Source: Mycetocola_B reblochoni
GTDB lineage: Bacteria > Actinomycetota > Actinomycetes > Actinomycetales > Microbacteriaceae
Direction: 5' to 3'
DNA: 64,000 nt
NCBI RefSeq assembly: GCF_003667525.1
Contig: NZ_RCUW01000002.1
Span: 62,001-126,000 of the forward strand
In this document: positions 1-8,216 of the stretch, piece after piece
Position numbering within the stretch: position 1 is the first letter of the stretch
How the letters are laid out: every line of letters begins with the position of its first letter
The notes under the pieces: model-generated
The model's database searches: none
Told to the model about the DNA's origin: nothing
Seen by the model: only the letters and a program-made list of their open reading frames with translations
Translations under genes and position numbers: made by a program

Positions 1-391
1 CGGGCTGCCCTCCCCCGCCGACGCCGTCGACCGGTACCCCCACGAGCTCTCCGGGGGCCAGCGCCAGCGCGTCCAGATCGCCGCGGCGCTGTCCGCCGAG
101 CCCCGGCTGCTTCTCGCCGACGAGCCGACGACGGCGCTGGACACGGTGGTGCAGTCGCAGGTGCTCGAACTGCTCGCCCGGCTCGGGCGCACGCGCGGGC
201 TGTCGACGCTGTTCGTGACGCACGACCTCGCCGTGCTGCGTCGCGCGGCGGACAGCGCCAGCGTCCTCGACGCGGGGCGGGTGGTCGAGCACGGGCCCGT
301 CGAGCGGCTGCTCACCTCGCCGGTGTCCGCGACGGCGCGCGCGCTCCGCGACGCGGCGAGGCTGACCAGCTGGGACGGGGGACGACCATGA
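1..391 (+). CDS. Peptide/nickel-type ABC transporter ATP-binding protein, 5' truncated by window edge
   Basis: Only the C-terminal half of the nucleotide-binding domain is present; the reading frame is open from base 2. Visible motifs are the ABC signature 'ELSGGQRQRV', Walker B 'LLLADEP', the D-loop 'TALD' and the switch histidine in 'VTHDLAV'. Walker A lies outside the window. The protein ends with the short tail usual for Dpp/Opp/Nik-type ATPases. Its stop overlaps the start of the next ATPase gene (ATGA), so the two are translationally coupled and probably form a DppD/DppF-like pair powering uptake of a peptide, nickel complex or similar solute. The substrate cannot be told from this fragment. 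Confidence 0.9.
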   Translation, partial: GLPSPADAVDRYPHELSGGQRQRVQIAAALSAEPRLLLADEPTTALDTVVQSQVLELLARLGRTRGLSTLFVTHDLAVLRRAADSASVLDAGRVVEHGPVERLLTSPVSATARALRDAARLTSWDGGRP

Positions 392-1140
392 CGGAGGAGC
401 TGCTCACCGCCACCGAGCTGAGCCGGGTGCACCACGGGCGCGGAGGACGGCAGAGGGTCGCGCTCCACCCGCTGAGCGTCGCCCTGCGCCGGGGCGAGAG
501 CACCGCCGTCGTCGGCGGCTCCGGCTCCGGCAAGTCCTCGCTCGTCCGGCTGCTGCTCGGCCTGGACACGCCGAGCACCGGAACCGTGACGACCGGCGAC
601 GGACTGCCCGTGACGGACAGGCGCTGGCTGCGGCGGACCGGGGTGGTGCTGCAGGACCCGGCGACGTCGCTCGATCCGCGGATGCGCGTCGGCCGGATCG
701 TCGCCGAGCCGCTGCGCGGCTTCCGGATCCGCGGTGACCACGACGCGGCGGCGCGGTCGATGCTCGACCGGCTCGGCCTCCCCGGCGACGCGGCCGACCG
801 CTACCCCCACGAGTTCTCCGGAGGTCAGCGGCAGCGCATCGCGATCGCGCGCGCGCTCGTGCACGAGCCCGAGGTCCTGGTCGCGGACGAGCCGCTCAGC
901 GCCCTCGACGTCACCGTCAGGGCACGCATCCTCACGCTGCTGCGGGAGCTGGTCGCGGAGCGGGGGCTGACGCTCCTCCTCGTATCGCACGACCTGGGCA
1001 TCGTGCAGCGGGTCAGCGAGCGGGTGCTCGTCCTCGACGACGGCCGGCTGGTCGAGGACGGAACGGCGCAGCAGGTGCTGTCCTCACCGCGCAGCGCTGC
1101 AGCGCGGCGGCTCGTCGACGCGGCGCCCCGACTGGGCTGA
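388..1140 (+). CDS. Peptide/nickel-type ABC transporter ATP-binding protein (second ATPase)
   Basis: This 250-residue protein is a complete ABC ATPase: Walker A 'GGSGSGKSSL' near residues 48-57, Q-loop 'LQDP', signature 'FSGGQRQRIAIARAL', Walker B 'VLVADEP', D-loop 'SALD' and H-loop 'VSHDLGI'. It is shorter than a typical OppF/DppF (about 320 residues) and lacks most of the C-terminal oligopeptide-transporter extension, a form common in actinobacterial DppF/NikE-like subunits. It begins inside the stop codon of the preceding ATPase gene, indicating one operon; permease and binding-protein genes would lie left of the window. The substrate is not predictable. Confidence 0.93.
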   Translation: MTEELLTATELSRVHHGRGGRQRVALHPLSVALRRGESTAVVGGSGSGKSSLVRLLLGLDTPSTGTVTTGDGLPVTDRRWLRRTGVVLQDPATSLDPRMRVGRIVAEPLRGFRIRGDHDAAARSMLDRLGLPGDAADRYPHEFSGGQRQRIAIARALVHEPEVLVADEPLSALDVTVRARILTLLRELVAERGLTLLLVSHDLGIVQRVSERVLVLDDGRLVEDGTAQQVLSSPRSAAARRLVDAAPRLG

Positions 1141-1152
1141 CGACGACGGCGG

Positions 1153-2592
1153 TCAGGGGCGCCGGGGCGCGGCAGCCGATCGCCGCTCGTGCCAGCGCAG
1201 CCTGCGCTGCAGCTGCGCGGCCGCCCCGAGCAGGGCGGCCTCACCGCCGGGCCGGCCGATCAGGTGGGCCGCCATCGGAACGCCGTCGGCCGACTCGGCC
1301 ACGGGGAGCGAGATCGCGGGCAGCCCCGCGACGTTCACGAAGGAGGTGAACGGCGTGTACTGCACCTGCTGGCGGAAGTTCACCTCCATATCGTCCTGGT
1401 CGTACCAGTCGTGCGGCCGCGGTGTCATCGCCATCGCCGGGGTGAGGACGGCGTCGTACGGCGCAAAGGCCGCCACCGTTGCCCGCTCGAACGCGGTCAG
1501 ACCCGCGAGCGCGGCCACGACGTCTGCCGCGCGCATCGACCGCCCGGCCTCCCAGATCTGCCGGGTGATCGGCTGGAGCAGCTCACGCTGGCCCTCCCCG
1601 AACGGCACCGAGCCGATCCCCGCGCGCCAGATGACCCGGAAGTGCTCCGCGTATCCGGCCGACGGCCGCCACGGCAGCTCCTCGAGCTCGTGGCCGACCG
1701 CGGCGAGCTCGGCCGCGGCGAGCTCGAACGCGGCCACCGCCTCCGGCGCCACATCGATGTCGCACCAGTCGTCCCAGGGGCTCGTGCATGTCATGCCGAT
1801 CCGCAGCCGCCCCGCACCGCGCACGGCGGCGGAGAGCAGGTCGCCCGGCTCGGGCGATCGCAGGCTCGTGTCGTGCGGCGTGACGCCGCGGTGGCGCTCG
1901 CGGTCGAGCATCGCCTCCAGCAGCAGGGCCGCGTCCTCCGCGGTGCGTGCGAGCGGGCCCTGGACGGCGAGGCCGCCGAGCGAGCCGACGCCGTCACCGC
2001 CCGGCACCAGTCCGCGGGTCGGCTTCAGCCCGATGAGTCCCGTCGCCGCGGCGGGGATGCGGATCGACCCGCCGCCGTCGCTTCCGCTGGCGAACGGGAG
2101 CAGACGCGCCGCGACGGCGGCCGCCGCGCCGCCGCTGGATCCCCCCGCGTTCAGCCCCGTCAGCCACGGGACGGGCGCGGGCGGCTGGATGTCGCTCATC
2201 GTGTAGGCGTGCAGTCCGAACTCCGGCGTCGCGGTCTTGCCCAGGCTGACCGCACCCGCCCGGTCGAGCACCTCGACGCCGAGGTCGCTCCTCTCCGCCG
2301 GGGTCGTCGGTGTCGCAGCCGACCCCGCACGTGTCGGGACGCCGCGGCGGTTGACCAGGTCCTTGTCGGCCAGGGGGATCCCCCAGAGCATCGCCGCCGT
2401 GGGGCCCTGCGCATCCAGCGCTCGCGCCCGCTCCAGGGCGCGCTCCGCGGTCACCGCGGTGAACAGGGCGTCGCGCACGGGCGACTCGTCGATCCGCCGC
2501 AGGTAGTGCTCGGCGACCTCCGCGGCGCCCAGGGACCTCCGGCGCAGCTCCTGCCCGAGCTCGACCGCGCTCAGCTCGTCGATCCGGGTCAT
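1153..2592 (-). CDS. Amidase (amidase signature family)
   Basis: The 479-residue product has the full amidase-signature core: the catalytic lysine in 'PLADKDLVN', the Gly/Ser-rich segment 'GGSSGGAAAAV' carrying the cis-serine, and 'GSDGGGSIRIPA' carrying the nucleophilic serine. Members hydrolyse carboxylic amides to acid plus ammonia in the cytoplasm. No GatB or GatC gene is nearby and the family is broad, so a GatA role is unlikely and the substrate is unknown. The start was placed at the ATG inside the stop codon of the upstream acetyltransferase gene (ATGA overlap), preceded by an AAGGAA ribosome-binding site. The open frame continues upstream only as a shadow of that gene. Confidence 0.9.
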   Translation of the reverse strand: MTRIDELSAVELGQELRRRSLGAAEVAEHYLRRIDESPVRDALFTAVTAERALERARALDAQGPTAAMLWGIPLADKDLVNRRGVPTRAGSAATPTTPAERSDLGVEVLDRAGAVSLGKTATPEFGLHAYTMSDIQPPAPVPWLTGLNAGGSSGGAAAAVAARLLPFASGSDGGGSIRIPAAATGLIGLKPTRGLVPGGDGVGSLGGLAVQGPLARTAEDAALLLEAMLDRERHRGVTPHDTSLRSPEPGDLLSAAVRGAGRLRIGMTCTSPWDDWCDIDVAPEAVAAFELAAAELAAVGHELEELPWRPSAGYAEHFRVIWRAGIGSVPFGEGQRELLQPITRQIWEAGRSMRAADVVAALAGLTAFERATVAAFAPYDAVLTPAMAMTPRPHDWYDQDDMEVNFRQQVQYTPFTSFVNVAGLPAISLPVAESADGVPMAAHLIGRPGGEAALLGAAAQLQRRLRWHERRSAAAPRRP

Positions 2593-3176
2593 CGTTCCTT
2601 CTTCAGCGACTTCTGCAGCAGCACCGTCCCCAGCCAGCGGTCGAACTTGAAGCCGACCCTGCCCATGCGCCCCGCCTCTGTGAAGCCGAAGGCCTCGTGG
2701 AGGGCGAGCGAGCCCTCGGCGCCCTGGTCGGAGACGACGGCGAGGATCTCCTTGAGGCCCGCCTCCCTGCTCCGATCGATGAGCGCACCGAGCAGGGCAC
2801 GGCCGAGGCCCTTCCCCGTCGAGGCGGCGCGGAGGTAGATGGAGTTCTCGACGGTGAAGCGGTACGCCCGCTTGTCCTTCCACGGCGAGACGAGGGCGTA
2901 GCCGAGGATCTGGCCGCTCGGCGACTCGGCGACGAGCACGGGCAGCCCGAGCGCCCGCAGCCGGGCGAACTTGGACCGCCACTCGCGCAGGGTCATGGCG
3001 TCCTCGTCGAAGGTCACGACGCTGTTGGCGACGTAGTAGTTGTAGATCTCCCTGATGTCGGGCAGGTCGGCCTCCTCGGCGTCCCTGATGCTGAACGCGA
3101 AGGGCGGCTCCGGCTCGGGCGCCGGCCGCAGGTGGCGCGGCAGACGTCGGCGCCTCTGGTATTCCTCTTCCAACAC
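2589..3176 (-). CDS. GNAT family N-acetyltransferase, phosphinothricin-acetyltransferase-like
   Basis: The 195-residue protein has a GNAT fold that begins with 'IRDAEEADLPDI' near residue 30 and the 'IYNYYVANSVVTF' helix typical of the PAT/YncA branch. The acetyl-CoA loop is 'STGKGLGRALL', followed by 'LHEAFGFTEAGRMGRVG'. PAT-type enzymes acetylate small amino groups such as amino-acid analogues, but the substrate here is unknown. A basic stretch of about 25 residues precedes the domain. The start is GTG; a -10 box (TAGCCT, complement at 3183-3188) sits six bases before it, so the transcript is probably leaderless. The gene overlaps the downstream amidase by four bases and probably forms an operon with it. 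Confidence 0.88.
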   Translation of the reverse strand: MLEEEYQRRRRLPRHLRPAPEPEPPFAFSIRDAEEADLPDIREIYNYYVANSVVTFDEDAMTLREWRSKFARLRALGLPVLVAESPSGQILGYALVSPWKDKRAYRFTVENSIYLRAASTGKGLGRALLGALIDRSREAGLKEILAVVSDQGAEGSLALHEAFGFTEAGRMGRVGFKFDRWLGTVLLQKSLKKER

Positions 3177-3182
3177 GGTCCC

Positions 3183-3188
3183 AGGCTA
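3183..3188 (-). promoter_or_regulatory. -10 box of a predicted leaderless promoter for the GNAT gene
   Basis: On the minus strand the hexamer reads TAGCCT and ends six bases before the GTG start at 3176. This spacing puts the transcription start at, or within a base or two of, the start codon. No convincing -35 element is seen. Confidence 0.55.
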
Positions 3189-3246
3189 CTGAACCCACAT
3201 GTCGCAGGGGTTACGCCCGCGGTGACGGCGAGCGGCGCCGCGCGGG

Positions 3247-3963
3247 TCAGAGCAGCGTCGGCGGCGCGTCGACCGCCGGCGGGAGGCTCCAGTCGATCGG
3301 CTCGGCACCGCGCTCGCGCAGCAGCGTGTTCGCCCTGCTGAACGGGGCGGAGCCGAAGAAGCCCCGCGACGCGGACAGCGGGCTCGGGTGCGGCGACTCG
3401 ATCAGCGCCGCCCCCGGGAGGAGCGGCGCGGCGGAGCGAGCGTCCCTGCCCCAGAGGATCGCCACGAGCGACCCGCCCCTGGCGGAGAGCGCGGCGAGGG
3501 CCGCACCGGTGACGCGCTCCCAGCCGATGCCCCGGTGTGAACCGGGGGCGCCGACCTCCACGCTGAGCACGCGGTTGAGCAGCAGCACGCCCTGGTCGAA
3601 CCAGGAGGACAGATCGCCGTGCCCGACCGGGCGGATGCCCAGATCGTCGTGCAGCTCGCGGTAGATGTTCGCCAGACTGCGCGGCAGCGGCCGCACGCGG
3701 GGGGCGACGCTGAACGACAGCCCGACCGCGTGCCCCTCACCCGGGTACGGGTCCTGGCCGAGGATGACGACCCTGACCTCGGCCATGTCCCTGCTGAACG
3801 CCCGCAGCAGCCGGGCGTCGTCGGGCGCCACCCGACGGCCGGCCGCCCGCTCGCGCACCACGGTCCCGACGGCGGCCTCGAGCGCCTCGGCCTCGCCGAG
3901 CAGCGCCGCGTGCCAGCTCTCGTGCACGCCTGCCCGACGCAGGATGCCCTCGGCTTCGCTCAC
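3247..3963 (-). CDS. ung: Uracil-DNA glycosylase, family 1
   Basis: The 238-residue protein removes uracil from DNA at the first step of base-excision repair. The water-activating motif 'GQDPYPGEGHAVGLSFSV' starts near residue 69 with the catalytic Asp at 71, and the DNA-intercalation/His motif appears as 'ESPHPSPLSASRGF' near residue 188. 'ILWGRDA' precedes it in the expected place. Length is normal for family 1. The GTG start overlaps the stop of the upstream S51-like gene (GTGA), so ung is the last gene of a three-gene operon with that gene and an SDR gene. The C-terminus is slightly extended relative to E. coli Ung. Confidence 0.96.
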   Translation of the reverse strand: MSEAEGILRRAGVHESWHAALLGEAEALEAAVGTVVRERAAGRRVAPDDARLLRAFSRDMAEVRVVILGQDPYPGEGHAVGLSFSVAPRVRPLPRSLANIYRELHDDLGIRPVGHGDLSSWFDQGVLLLNRVLSVEVGAPGSHRGIGWERVTGAALAALSARGGSLVAILWGRDARSAAPLLPGAALIESPHPSPLSASRGFFGSAPFSRANTLLRERGAEPIDWSLPPAVDAPPTLL

Positions 3964-4658
3964 GTGGCGGGAATGGACGAGACCTGCACGCCGTGGTCGG
4001 CGGGCAGCACCTGCCAGGCGCTTCCGCTCCCGGCGACGGCGAGCGAGCCGTCGGCGACGACGAGGACGGCCCCCGCGTCGAGGGCGACGCCGCCCGGCAG
4101 CTCGCCGGCCTCGGTCAGGGCGATGAGCCGCGTGAGCGTGCCCCGCTCGGCGGCCGACCCGTCGATGCCGACGTCGATGAGACCGATCCCCGGGGCGAGC
4201 ACGACCTCCTCGGCCGCGTCCTGCTCGGGGATCACCTGGACCCCGCCGATGCGGCTGCCGCCGAGAAGCGCCCTCTCCGCCGCGAGGTCCCTGCCCGCGC
4301 CGATGCCGAGGTACGGTTCCCCTGCCGCCGCCCGTCGACGCAGCTCGCCCATGATCGGCTCGATGCCCTCGCGCACGCGGGGCGTCGCCGTGCCCGACAC
4401 GACGACCCCGGTCGCCCCGGCGAGCGCCACGGCCTCGGCGGGGGCGTCCGGGCCGACGACGGTCACGACGGCCTCCGCGCCGAGCTCGGCGAGCAGGGTC
4501 GCGAGCGCGTCGCCCTCCGCCTCCGCGTCGACGAGCACGGCGATCCTGGTGAGGCCCTGCGCGGCATCGGCACGGCGGGACGCGTCAGCGACGAGCGCGG
4601 CGACGGTGTCGCCCTGCACCCCGCCCGCGTCCTCGGCCCCGCTGAGCCGGATGCTCAC
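3960..4658 (-). CDS. Cyanophycinase/peptidase-S51-like protein with degenerate active site
   Basis: This 232-residue protein is not immediately recognisable, but its second half follows the cyanophycinase (S51) pattern: 'YLGIGAGRDL' where the family has the nucleophile elbow GTSAGA; 'APGIGLIDVGIDGSAAERG' where the family has a GLGLL..DQHF..RGR block; and 'GGVALDAGAVLVV' for the family's GIGIDE-TAL-V strand. The nucleophilic Ser and the His of DQHF are both replaced, so peptidase activity is doubtful. The start is the GTG inside the SDR stop (GTGA); its own stop overlaps the ung start. The assignment rests on motif layout only; a class-I amidotransferase-like fold is the main alternative. Confidence 0.6.
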   Translation of the reverse strand: MSIRLSGAEDAGGVQGDTVAALVADASRRADAAQGLTRIAVLVDAEAEGDALATLLAELGAEAVVTVVGPDAPAEAVALAGATGVVVSGTATPRVREGIEPIMGELRRRAAAGEPYLGIGAGRDLAAERALLGGSRIGGVQVIPEQDAAEEVVLAPGIGLIDVGIDGSAAERGTLTRLIALTEAGELPGGVALDAGAVLVVADGSLAVAGSGSAWQVLPADHGVQVSSIPAT

Positions 4659-5437
4659 CTGGCGTCCCTGACGCGCAGCGGACCCTTGGCGACGCTGTAC
4701 GGCGCGGCCTGCGCCACCGGCTTGATGACGACCTCGTCGAGGTTGACGAACGGAGGCAGCTCCACGGCGAACCGGATCGTCTGCGCCACGTCCTCGGCGG
4801 TGAGCGGTGTCTCCACCCCCTCGTAGACGGCGTCGGCCCTGGCCTGGTCGCCGCCGAAGCGCACGAGGGAGAACTCCTCGGTCTTCACCATGCCCGGAGC
4901 GATGTCGATGACCCGGATCGGCTCGCCGACGAGGTCGAGCCGCAGGGCCCGAAGCAGGGCGCGCTCGGCGAACTTGGCCGCGTTGTACCCGCCGCCCTTC
5001 GCGTAGGCCTCCCGGCCGGCGATGCTCGTCACGGCCAGGATGGAGGCGCTGCGCCCCTCCTCCACGCTCTCGCGCAGCACGGGGAGCAGCGCGGCGATGA
5101 CGCGCTTGGTGCCGAGCACGTTCGAGTCGTACATCTGCTCCCAGTCCTCGAGCGCGGAGTCCTCGACGGAGTCGAGTCCGAGAGCGCCGCCGGCGTTGTT
5201 GATCAGCACGTCGGCGCCCCCGCTGCTCCGCACGTGCTCGGCCAGTGCTGCGACGTCCTCGTCGCGGGTGATGTCGGCGACGACCGTGTCGGCGCCGGTC
5301 TCCGCGGCGAGCGCCGCCAGCCGGTCGGCCCGACGTGCCACACCAACGACGTCCCATCCCTCGCGGCGCAGGACCCGCACGGTCTCCGCGCCGATCCCCG
5401 AGCTGGCACCTGTCACAACTGCACGTCGAATCGTCAT
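4655..5437 (-). CDS. SDR family NAD(P)-dependent oxidoreductase, YdfG-like
   Basis: The 260-residue product is a classical short-chain dehydrogenase: nucleotide-binding 'VVTGASSGIGAETV' near the N-terminus, 'VLINNAGGALG', catalytic Ser in 'VTSIAGREAYA' and 'YNAAKFA' for the Tyr-x-x-x-Lys pair. The 'GMVKTEEFSLVRFGGD' segment and overall length match the YdfG branch, NADP-dependent dehydrogenases of 3-hydroxy acids, serine and allo-threonine; the exact substrate is inferred. The ATG at 5437 was chosen over an upstream in-frame start because a -10 box (TACGCT) ends six bases before it. It is the first gene of a tightly overlapping operon with the S51-like gene and ung. Confidence 0.9.
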   Translation of the reverse strand: MTIRRAVVTGASSGIGAETVRVLRREGWDVVGVARRADRLAALAAETGADTVVADITRDEDVAALAEHVRSSGGADVLINNAGGALGLDSVEDSALEDWEQMYDSNVLGTKRVIAALLPVLRESVEEGRSASILAVTSIAGREAYAKGGGYNAAKFAERALLRALRLDLVGEPIRVIDIAPGMVKTEEFSLVRFGGDQARADAVYEGVETPLTAEDVAQTIRFAVELPPFVNLDEVVIKPVAQAAPYSVAKGPLRVRDAR

Positions 5438-5443
5438 GCGACA

Positions 5444-5449
5444 AGCGTA
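5444..5449 (-). promoter_or_regulatory. -10 box of a predicted leaderless promoter for the SDR-S51-ung operon
   Basis: TACGCT on the minus strand, six bases before the ATG at 5437. It selects this ATG over the upstream in-frame start at 5470. Confidence 0.5.
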
Positions 5450-5475
5450 GACCGGGGCGTCCGGCGCCACGCGCG

Positions 5476-5496
5476 CCGGTTACCGCAGGTGACCGG
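5476..5496. promoter_or_regulatory. Imperfect dyad, possible operator between the SDR and metY genes
   Basis: The arms CCGGTTACC and GGTGACCGG flank a 3-base centre with one mismatch. The dyad ends three bases before the proposed metY -35 box and lies about 27 bases behind the SDR -10 box, so a regulator bound here could act on either promoter. No known sulfur-regulator consensus was recognised in it. Confidence 0.35.
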
Positions 5497-5499
5497 CCG

Positions 5500-5529
5500 T
5501 TGGCCTCGGGGTCCGCCACTCCCTACTGT
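5500..5529 (+). promoter_or_regulatory. Probable sigma-A promoter of metY
   Basis: A -35 candidate TTGGCC at 5500-5505 and a -10 candidate TACTGT at 5524-5529 are 18 bases apart. The predicted leader of about 40 bases ends with an AGGAGA ribosome-binding site before the metY ATG. The leader is too short to hold a SAM riboswitch. Confidence 0.45.
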
Positions 5530-5576
5530 GGTCATGCGGCGTTCGTCGCCACCGTCTACCTCACAGGAGAGCCACC

Positions 5577-6902
5577 ATGACCCTCGACTCGTCGTCCTGG
5601 AAGTTCGAGACCGCGCAGATCCACGCCGGGGCGCAGCCGGACCCGGTGACCAACGCACGTGCGACGCCGATCTACCAGACCACCAGCTACGTCTTCAACG
5701 ATGCGGACCACGCGAAGAACCTGTTCTCCCTGAGCGAGCCGGGCAACATCTACACGCGCATCCAGAACCCCACCCAGGACGTCGCCGAGCAGCGCATCGC
5801 CGCGCTCGAGGGCGGGACCGGGGCGCTGCTGGTGTCCAGCGGGCAGGCGGCGGAGACGCTCGCGGTGCTCAACATCGCCCAGGCGGGCGACCACATCGTC
5901 TCCTCGTCCTCGATCTACGGCGGCACGTACAACCTGTTCCGCTACACGCTGGCCAAGCTCGGCATCGAGACGACCTTCGTCGAGGACCAGGACGACCCCG
6001 ACGAGTGGCGGCGCGCGGTGCGCCCCAACACGAAGCTGTTCTTCGCGGAGACGATCGGCAACCCGCGCATCAACGTGCTCGACATCCGGCTCGTGGCCGA
6101 CGTCGCCCACGAGTCCGGCATCCCGCTCATCGTCGACAACACCATCGCGACGCCGTACCTCATCCGCCCGTTCGAGCACGGCGCCGACATCATCGTGCAC
6201 TCGGCGACGAAGTTCCTCGGCGGCCACGGAACGGTGATCGGCGGCGCGATCGTCGACGGCGGAACCTTCGCGTGGTCGGCGAACGTCGACCGCTTCCCCG
6301 GCCTGACCGAGCCCGATCCCTCGTACCACGGCGCCAGCTACACGACGGCGGTCGGCGACCCGCTGGCGTACATCATCAAGGCCCGTGTGCAGGGGCTGCG
6401 CGACCTGGGCTCGGCGATCTCGCCGAACAGTGCCTGGCTGCTCATCCAGGGCATCGAGACGCTCTCGCTCCGGGTCGAGCGGCACGTGCAGAACGCGCAG
6501 GAGATCGCCGAATGGCTCGACGCGCACCCGGACATCGCCAGCGTAAACTACTCGGGTCTCCCGTCGAGCCCGTGGTACGCCGCCGCGAACCGCTACGCCC
6601 CCCGCGGCGTCGGCGCGGTGCTGTCCTTCGAGCTGAAGGGCGGCGTCGATGCGGGCCGCGAGCTGGTCAACTCGCTGCAGCTGTTCAGCCACCTGGCGAA
6701 CATCGGCGACGTGCGCTCGCTCGTCATCCACCCCGCCTCGACGACGCACTCCCAGCTCACCCCCGAGCAGCAGCTCACCACGGGCGTCACGCCGGGGCTC
6801 GTGCGCCTCTCGGTCGGGCTGGAGAACATCACCGACCTGATCGCCGACCTGGAGCAGGCGCTGGCCGCGGCGAACCGTCTCGTGCAGTCCCGGCGCGACT
6901 GA
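5577..6902 (+). CDS. metY: O-acetylhomoserine sulfhydrylase (MetY)
   Basis: The 441-residue PLP enzyme of the Cys/Met-metabolism family condenses O-acetylhomoserine with sulfide to homocysteine, the direct-sulfhydrylation route. The PLP lysine is in 'SATKFLGGHG' (Lys about 212), the phosphate-binding 'SSGQAAETL' lies near residue 83, and 'YTRIQNPTQDV' is the typical tyrosine/arginine motif. The long insert around 'GASYTTAVGDPLAYIIKARVQGLRDLG' and the total length above 420 residues separate MetY from MetB/MetC-type enzymes (about 380 residues). An AGGAGA ribosome-binding site precedes the ATG. metX follows 54 bases downstream and supplies the substrate. Confidence 0.95.
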   Translation: MTLDSSSWKFETAQIHAGAQPDPVTNARATPIYQTTSYVFNDADHAKNLFSLSEPGNIYTRIQNPTQDVAEQRIAALEGGTGALLVSSGQAAETLAVLNIAQAGDHIVSSSSIYGGTYNLFRYTLAKLGIETTFVEDQDDPDEWRRAVRPNTKLFFAETIGNPRINVLDIRLVADVAHESGIPLIVDNTIATPYLIRPFEHGADIIVHSATKFLGGHGTVIGGAIVDGGTFAWSANVDRFPGLTEPDPSYHGASYTTAVGDPLAYIIKARVQGLRDLGSAISPNSAWLLIQGIETLSLRVERHVQNAQEIAEWLDAHPDIASVNYSGLPSSPWYAAANRYAPRGVGAVLSFELKGGVDAGRELVNSLQLFSHLANIGDVRSLVIHPASTTHSQLTPEQQLTTGVTPGLVRLSVGLENITDLIADLEQALAAANRLVQSRRD

Positions 6903-6920
6903 GCGGGGCGGCGTAACAAA

Positions 6921-6936
6921 GCCGGGGGCCCCCGGC
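6921..6936. other. 16-base GC palindrome between metY and metX
   Basis: GCCGGGGGCCCCCGGC is self-complementary and sits just after the metY stop, immediately before the predicted metX promoter. It could be a weak terminator or attenuator hairpin, although with no unpaired loop it would fold with a shortened stem. No T-tract follows. Confidence 0.4.
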
Positions 6937-6944
6937 GGATGGAC

Positions 6945-6950
6945 GACAAT
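6945..6950 (+). promoter_or_regulatory. -10 box of a predicted leaderless promoter for metX
   Basis: GACAAT ends six bases before the ATG at 6957. It supports 6957 rather than the upstream in-frame ATG at 6939 as the metX start, and means metX can be expressed separately from metY. Confidence 0.5.
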
Positions 6951-6956
6951 GGGGGC

Positions 6957-8156
6957 ATGGACTGGCAGAGCTCGGCGGACACCGTACCCTCGGCCCTGAT
7001 CCCCCCCGAGCAGCTGCTCTCGCTCGGCAAGCCGCCGGTGTCCGGCGCATGGCGTGACGGCGACCCGGTCGGCCGGAGGAGCTTCGCCTCGATCGGCGCG
7101 CTCGCCCTCGAGGCCGGCGGGGAGCTTCCGGCGGTCAGGATCGCGTACGAGACCTGGGGCACGCTCTCCCCCGCCGCCGACAACGTCGTCCTCGTCCCGC
7201 ACGCGATGACGGGCGACTCCCACGTCGCCGGCCCGGCGGGGCCGGGGCACCGAACGCCGGGGTGGTGGGACGACATCGTCGGTCCGGGGCGGGCGATCGA
7301 CACCGACCGCTTCTTCGTCGTCGCGCCGAACGTGCTCGGCGGCTGCCAGGGCTCGACCGGCCCCTCCGGCTTCGCACCGGACGGCAGGGAGTGGGGCTCA
7401 CGCTTCCCCTACCTGACGGTGAGGGATCAGGCGGTGGCGATCCTCCGCCTGCTCGACGAGCTCGGGCTCCCCCGCGTCGCAGCGCTCGTCGGCGGCTCGA
7501 TGGGCGGCATGCACGTGCTCGAGCTCGCCGCGCTCGACCCGGCGCGCTTCGCCTCGCTCGCGGTCCTCGCCTCGACGGCGGCGACGACGGCCGACCAGAT
7601 CGCGCTCAACGCCGTGCAGCTGGACGCCATCCGCACCGACGAGGCCTTCGAGGGCGGCGACTACTACGACTCCGCCGAGGGACCGCACCGCGGTCTGGCG
7701 CTGGCCAGGCGGATCGCCCTCATCAGCTACCGCAGCGCCGACGAGATCAATGCGCGCTTCGGCAGGGCGGCCCAGTCCCGGCTGAACCCGATCGGGCGGT
7801 CAGGCCGCTTCGCCGTCGAGTCCTACCTCGACTTCCACGGCAACCGATTCACCCGCCGCTTCGACGCCAACAGCTACCTGTGCCTGACCGAGGCGATGAA
7901 CTCGCACGACGTCGGCCGCGACCGCGGTGGCGTGGAGGCGGCGCTGTCCCGCATCGACGCGCCGTCCCTCGTCCTCGGGGTCACGAGCGACCGGCTGTTC
8001 CCCCTCGCCGACCAGCGGCGCATCGCGCGGGCGCTGCCGGGGAACGTCCTCGGCGACGACGTCGTCGAGATCGACTCGGAGTTCGGCCACGACGGCTTCC
8101 TCATCGAGAGCGCCGCGGTCGCCGACGCCCTGCGCACCCTGCTCCGGAGCGTCTGA
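6957..8156 (+). CDS. metX: Homoserine O-acetyltransferase (MetX)
   Basis: The 399-residue alpha/beta-hydrolase-fold enzyme transfers acetyl from acetyl-CoA to homoserine, giving the substrate of MetY. The nucleophile elbow is 'GGSMGGMHVLE' with Ser near 181, the acid is in 'SDRLFPLADQ' and the catalytic His is in 'GHDGFL' near the C-terminus. 'PHAMTGDSHVAGP' and 'GCQGSTGPSG' are characteristic MetX oxyanion-region segments. Whether acetyl or succinyl is used was not verified, but the pairing with metY favours acetyl. Start 6957 is preferred to 6939 because of the -10 box just upstream. Confidence 0.94.
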   Translation: MDWQSSADTVPSALIPPEQLLSLGKPPVSGAWRDGDPVGRRSFASIGALALEAGGELPAVRIAYETWGTLSPAADNVVLVPHAMTGDSHVAGPAGPGHRTPGWWDDIVGPGRAIDTDRFFVVAPNVLGGCQGSTGPSGFAPDGREWGSRFPYLTVRDQAVAILRLLDELGLPRVAALVGGSMGGMHVLELAALDPARFASLAVLASTAATTADQIALNAVQLDAIRTDEAFEGGDYYDSAEGPHRGLALARRIALISYRSADEINARFGRAAQSRLNPIGRSGRFAVESYLDFHGNRFTRRFDANSYLCLTEAMNSHDVGRDRGGVEAALSRIDAPSLVLGVTSDRLFPLADQRRIARALPGNVLGDDVVEIDSEFGHDGFLIESAAVADALRTLLRSV

Positions 8157-8216
8157 GCGGCCCCCACCGGGTGGCACGGGGCCGCGCGACGACCGCGCCG
8201 CGGCGGACGGATCGGT

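Noticed and set aside
5471..5576. SAM riboswitch upstream of metY
   Set aside because: The predicted leader is only about 40 bases and shows no multi-helix structure; the dyad present lies upstream of the promoter.
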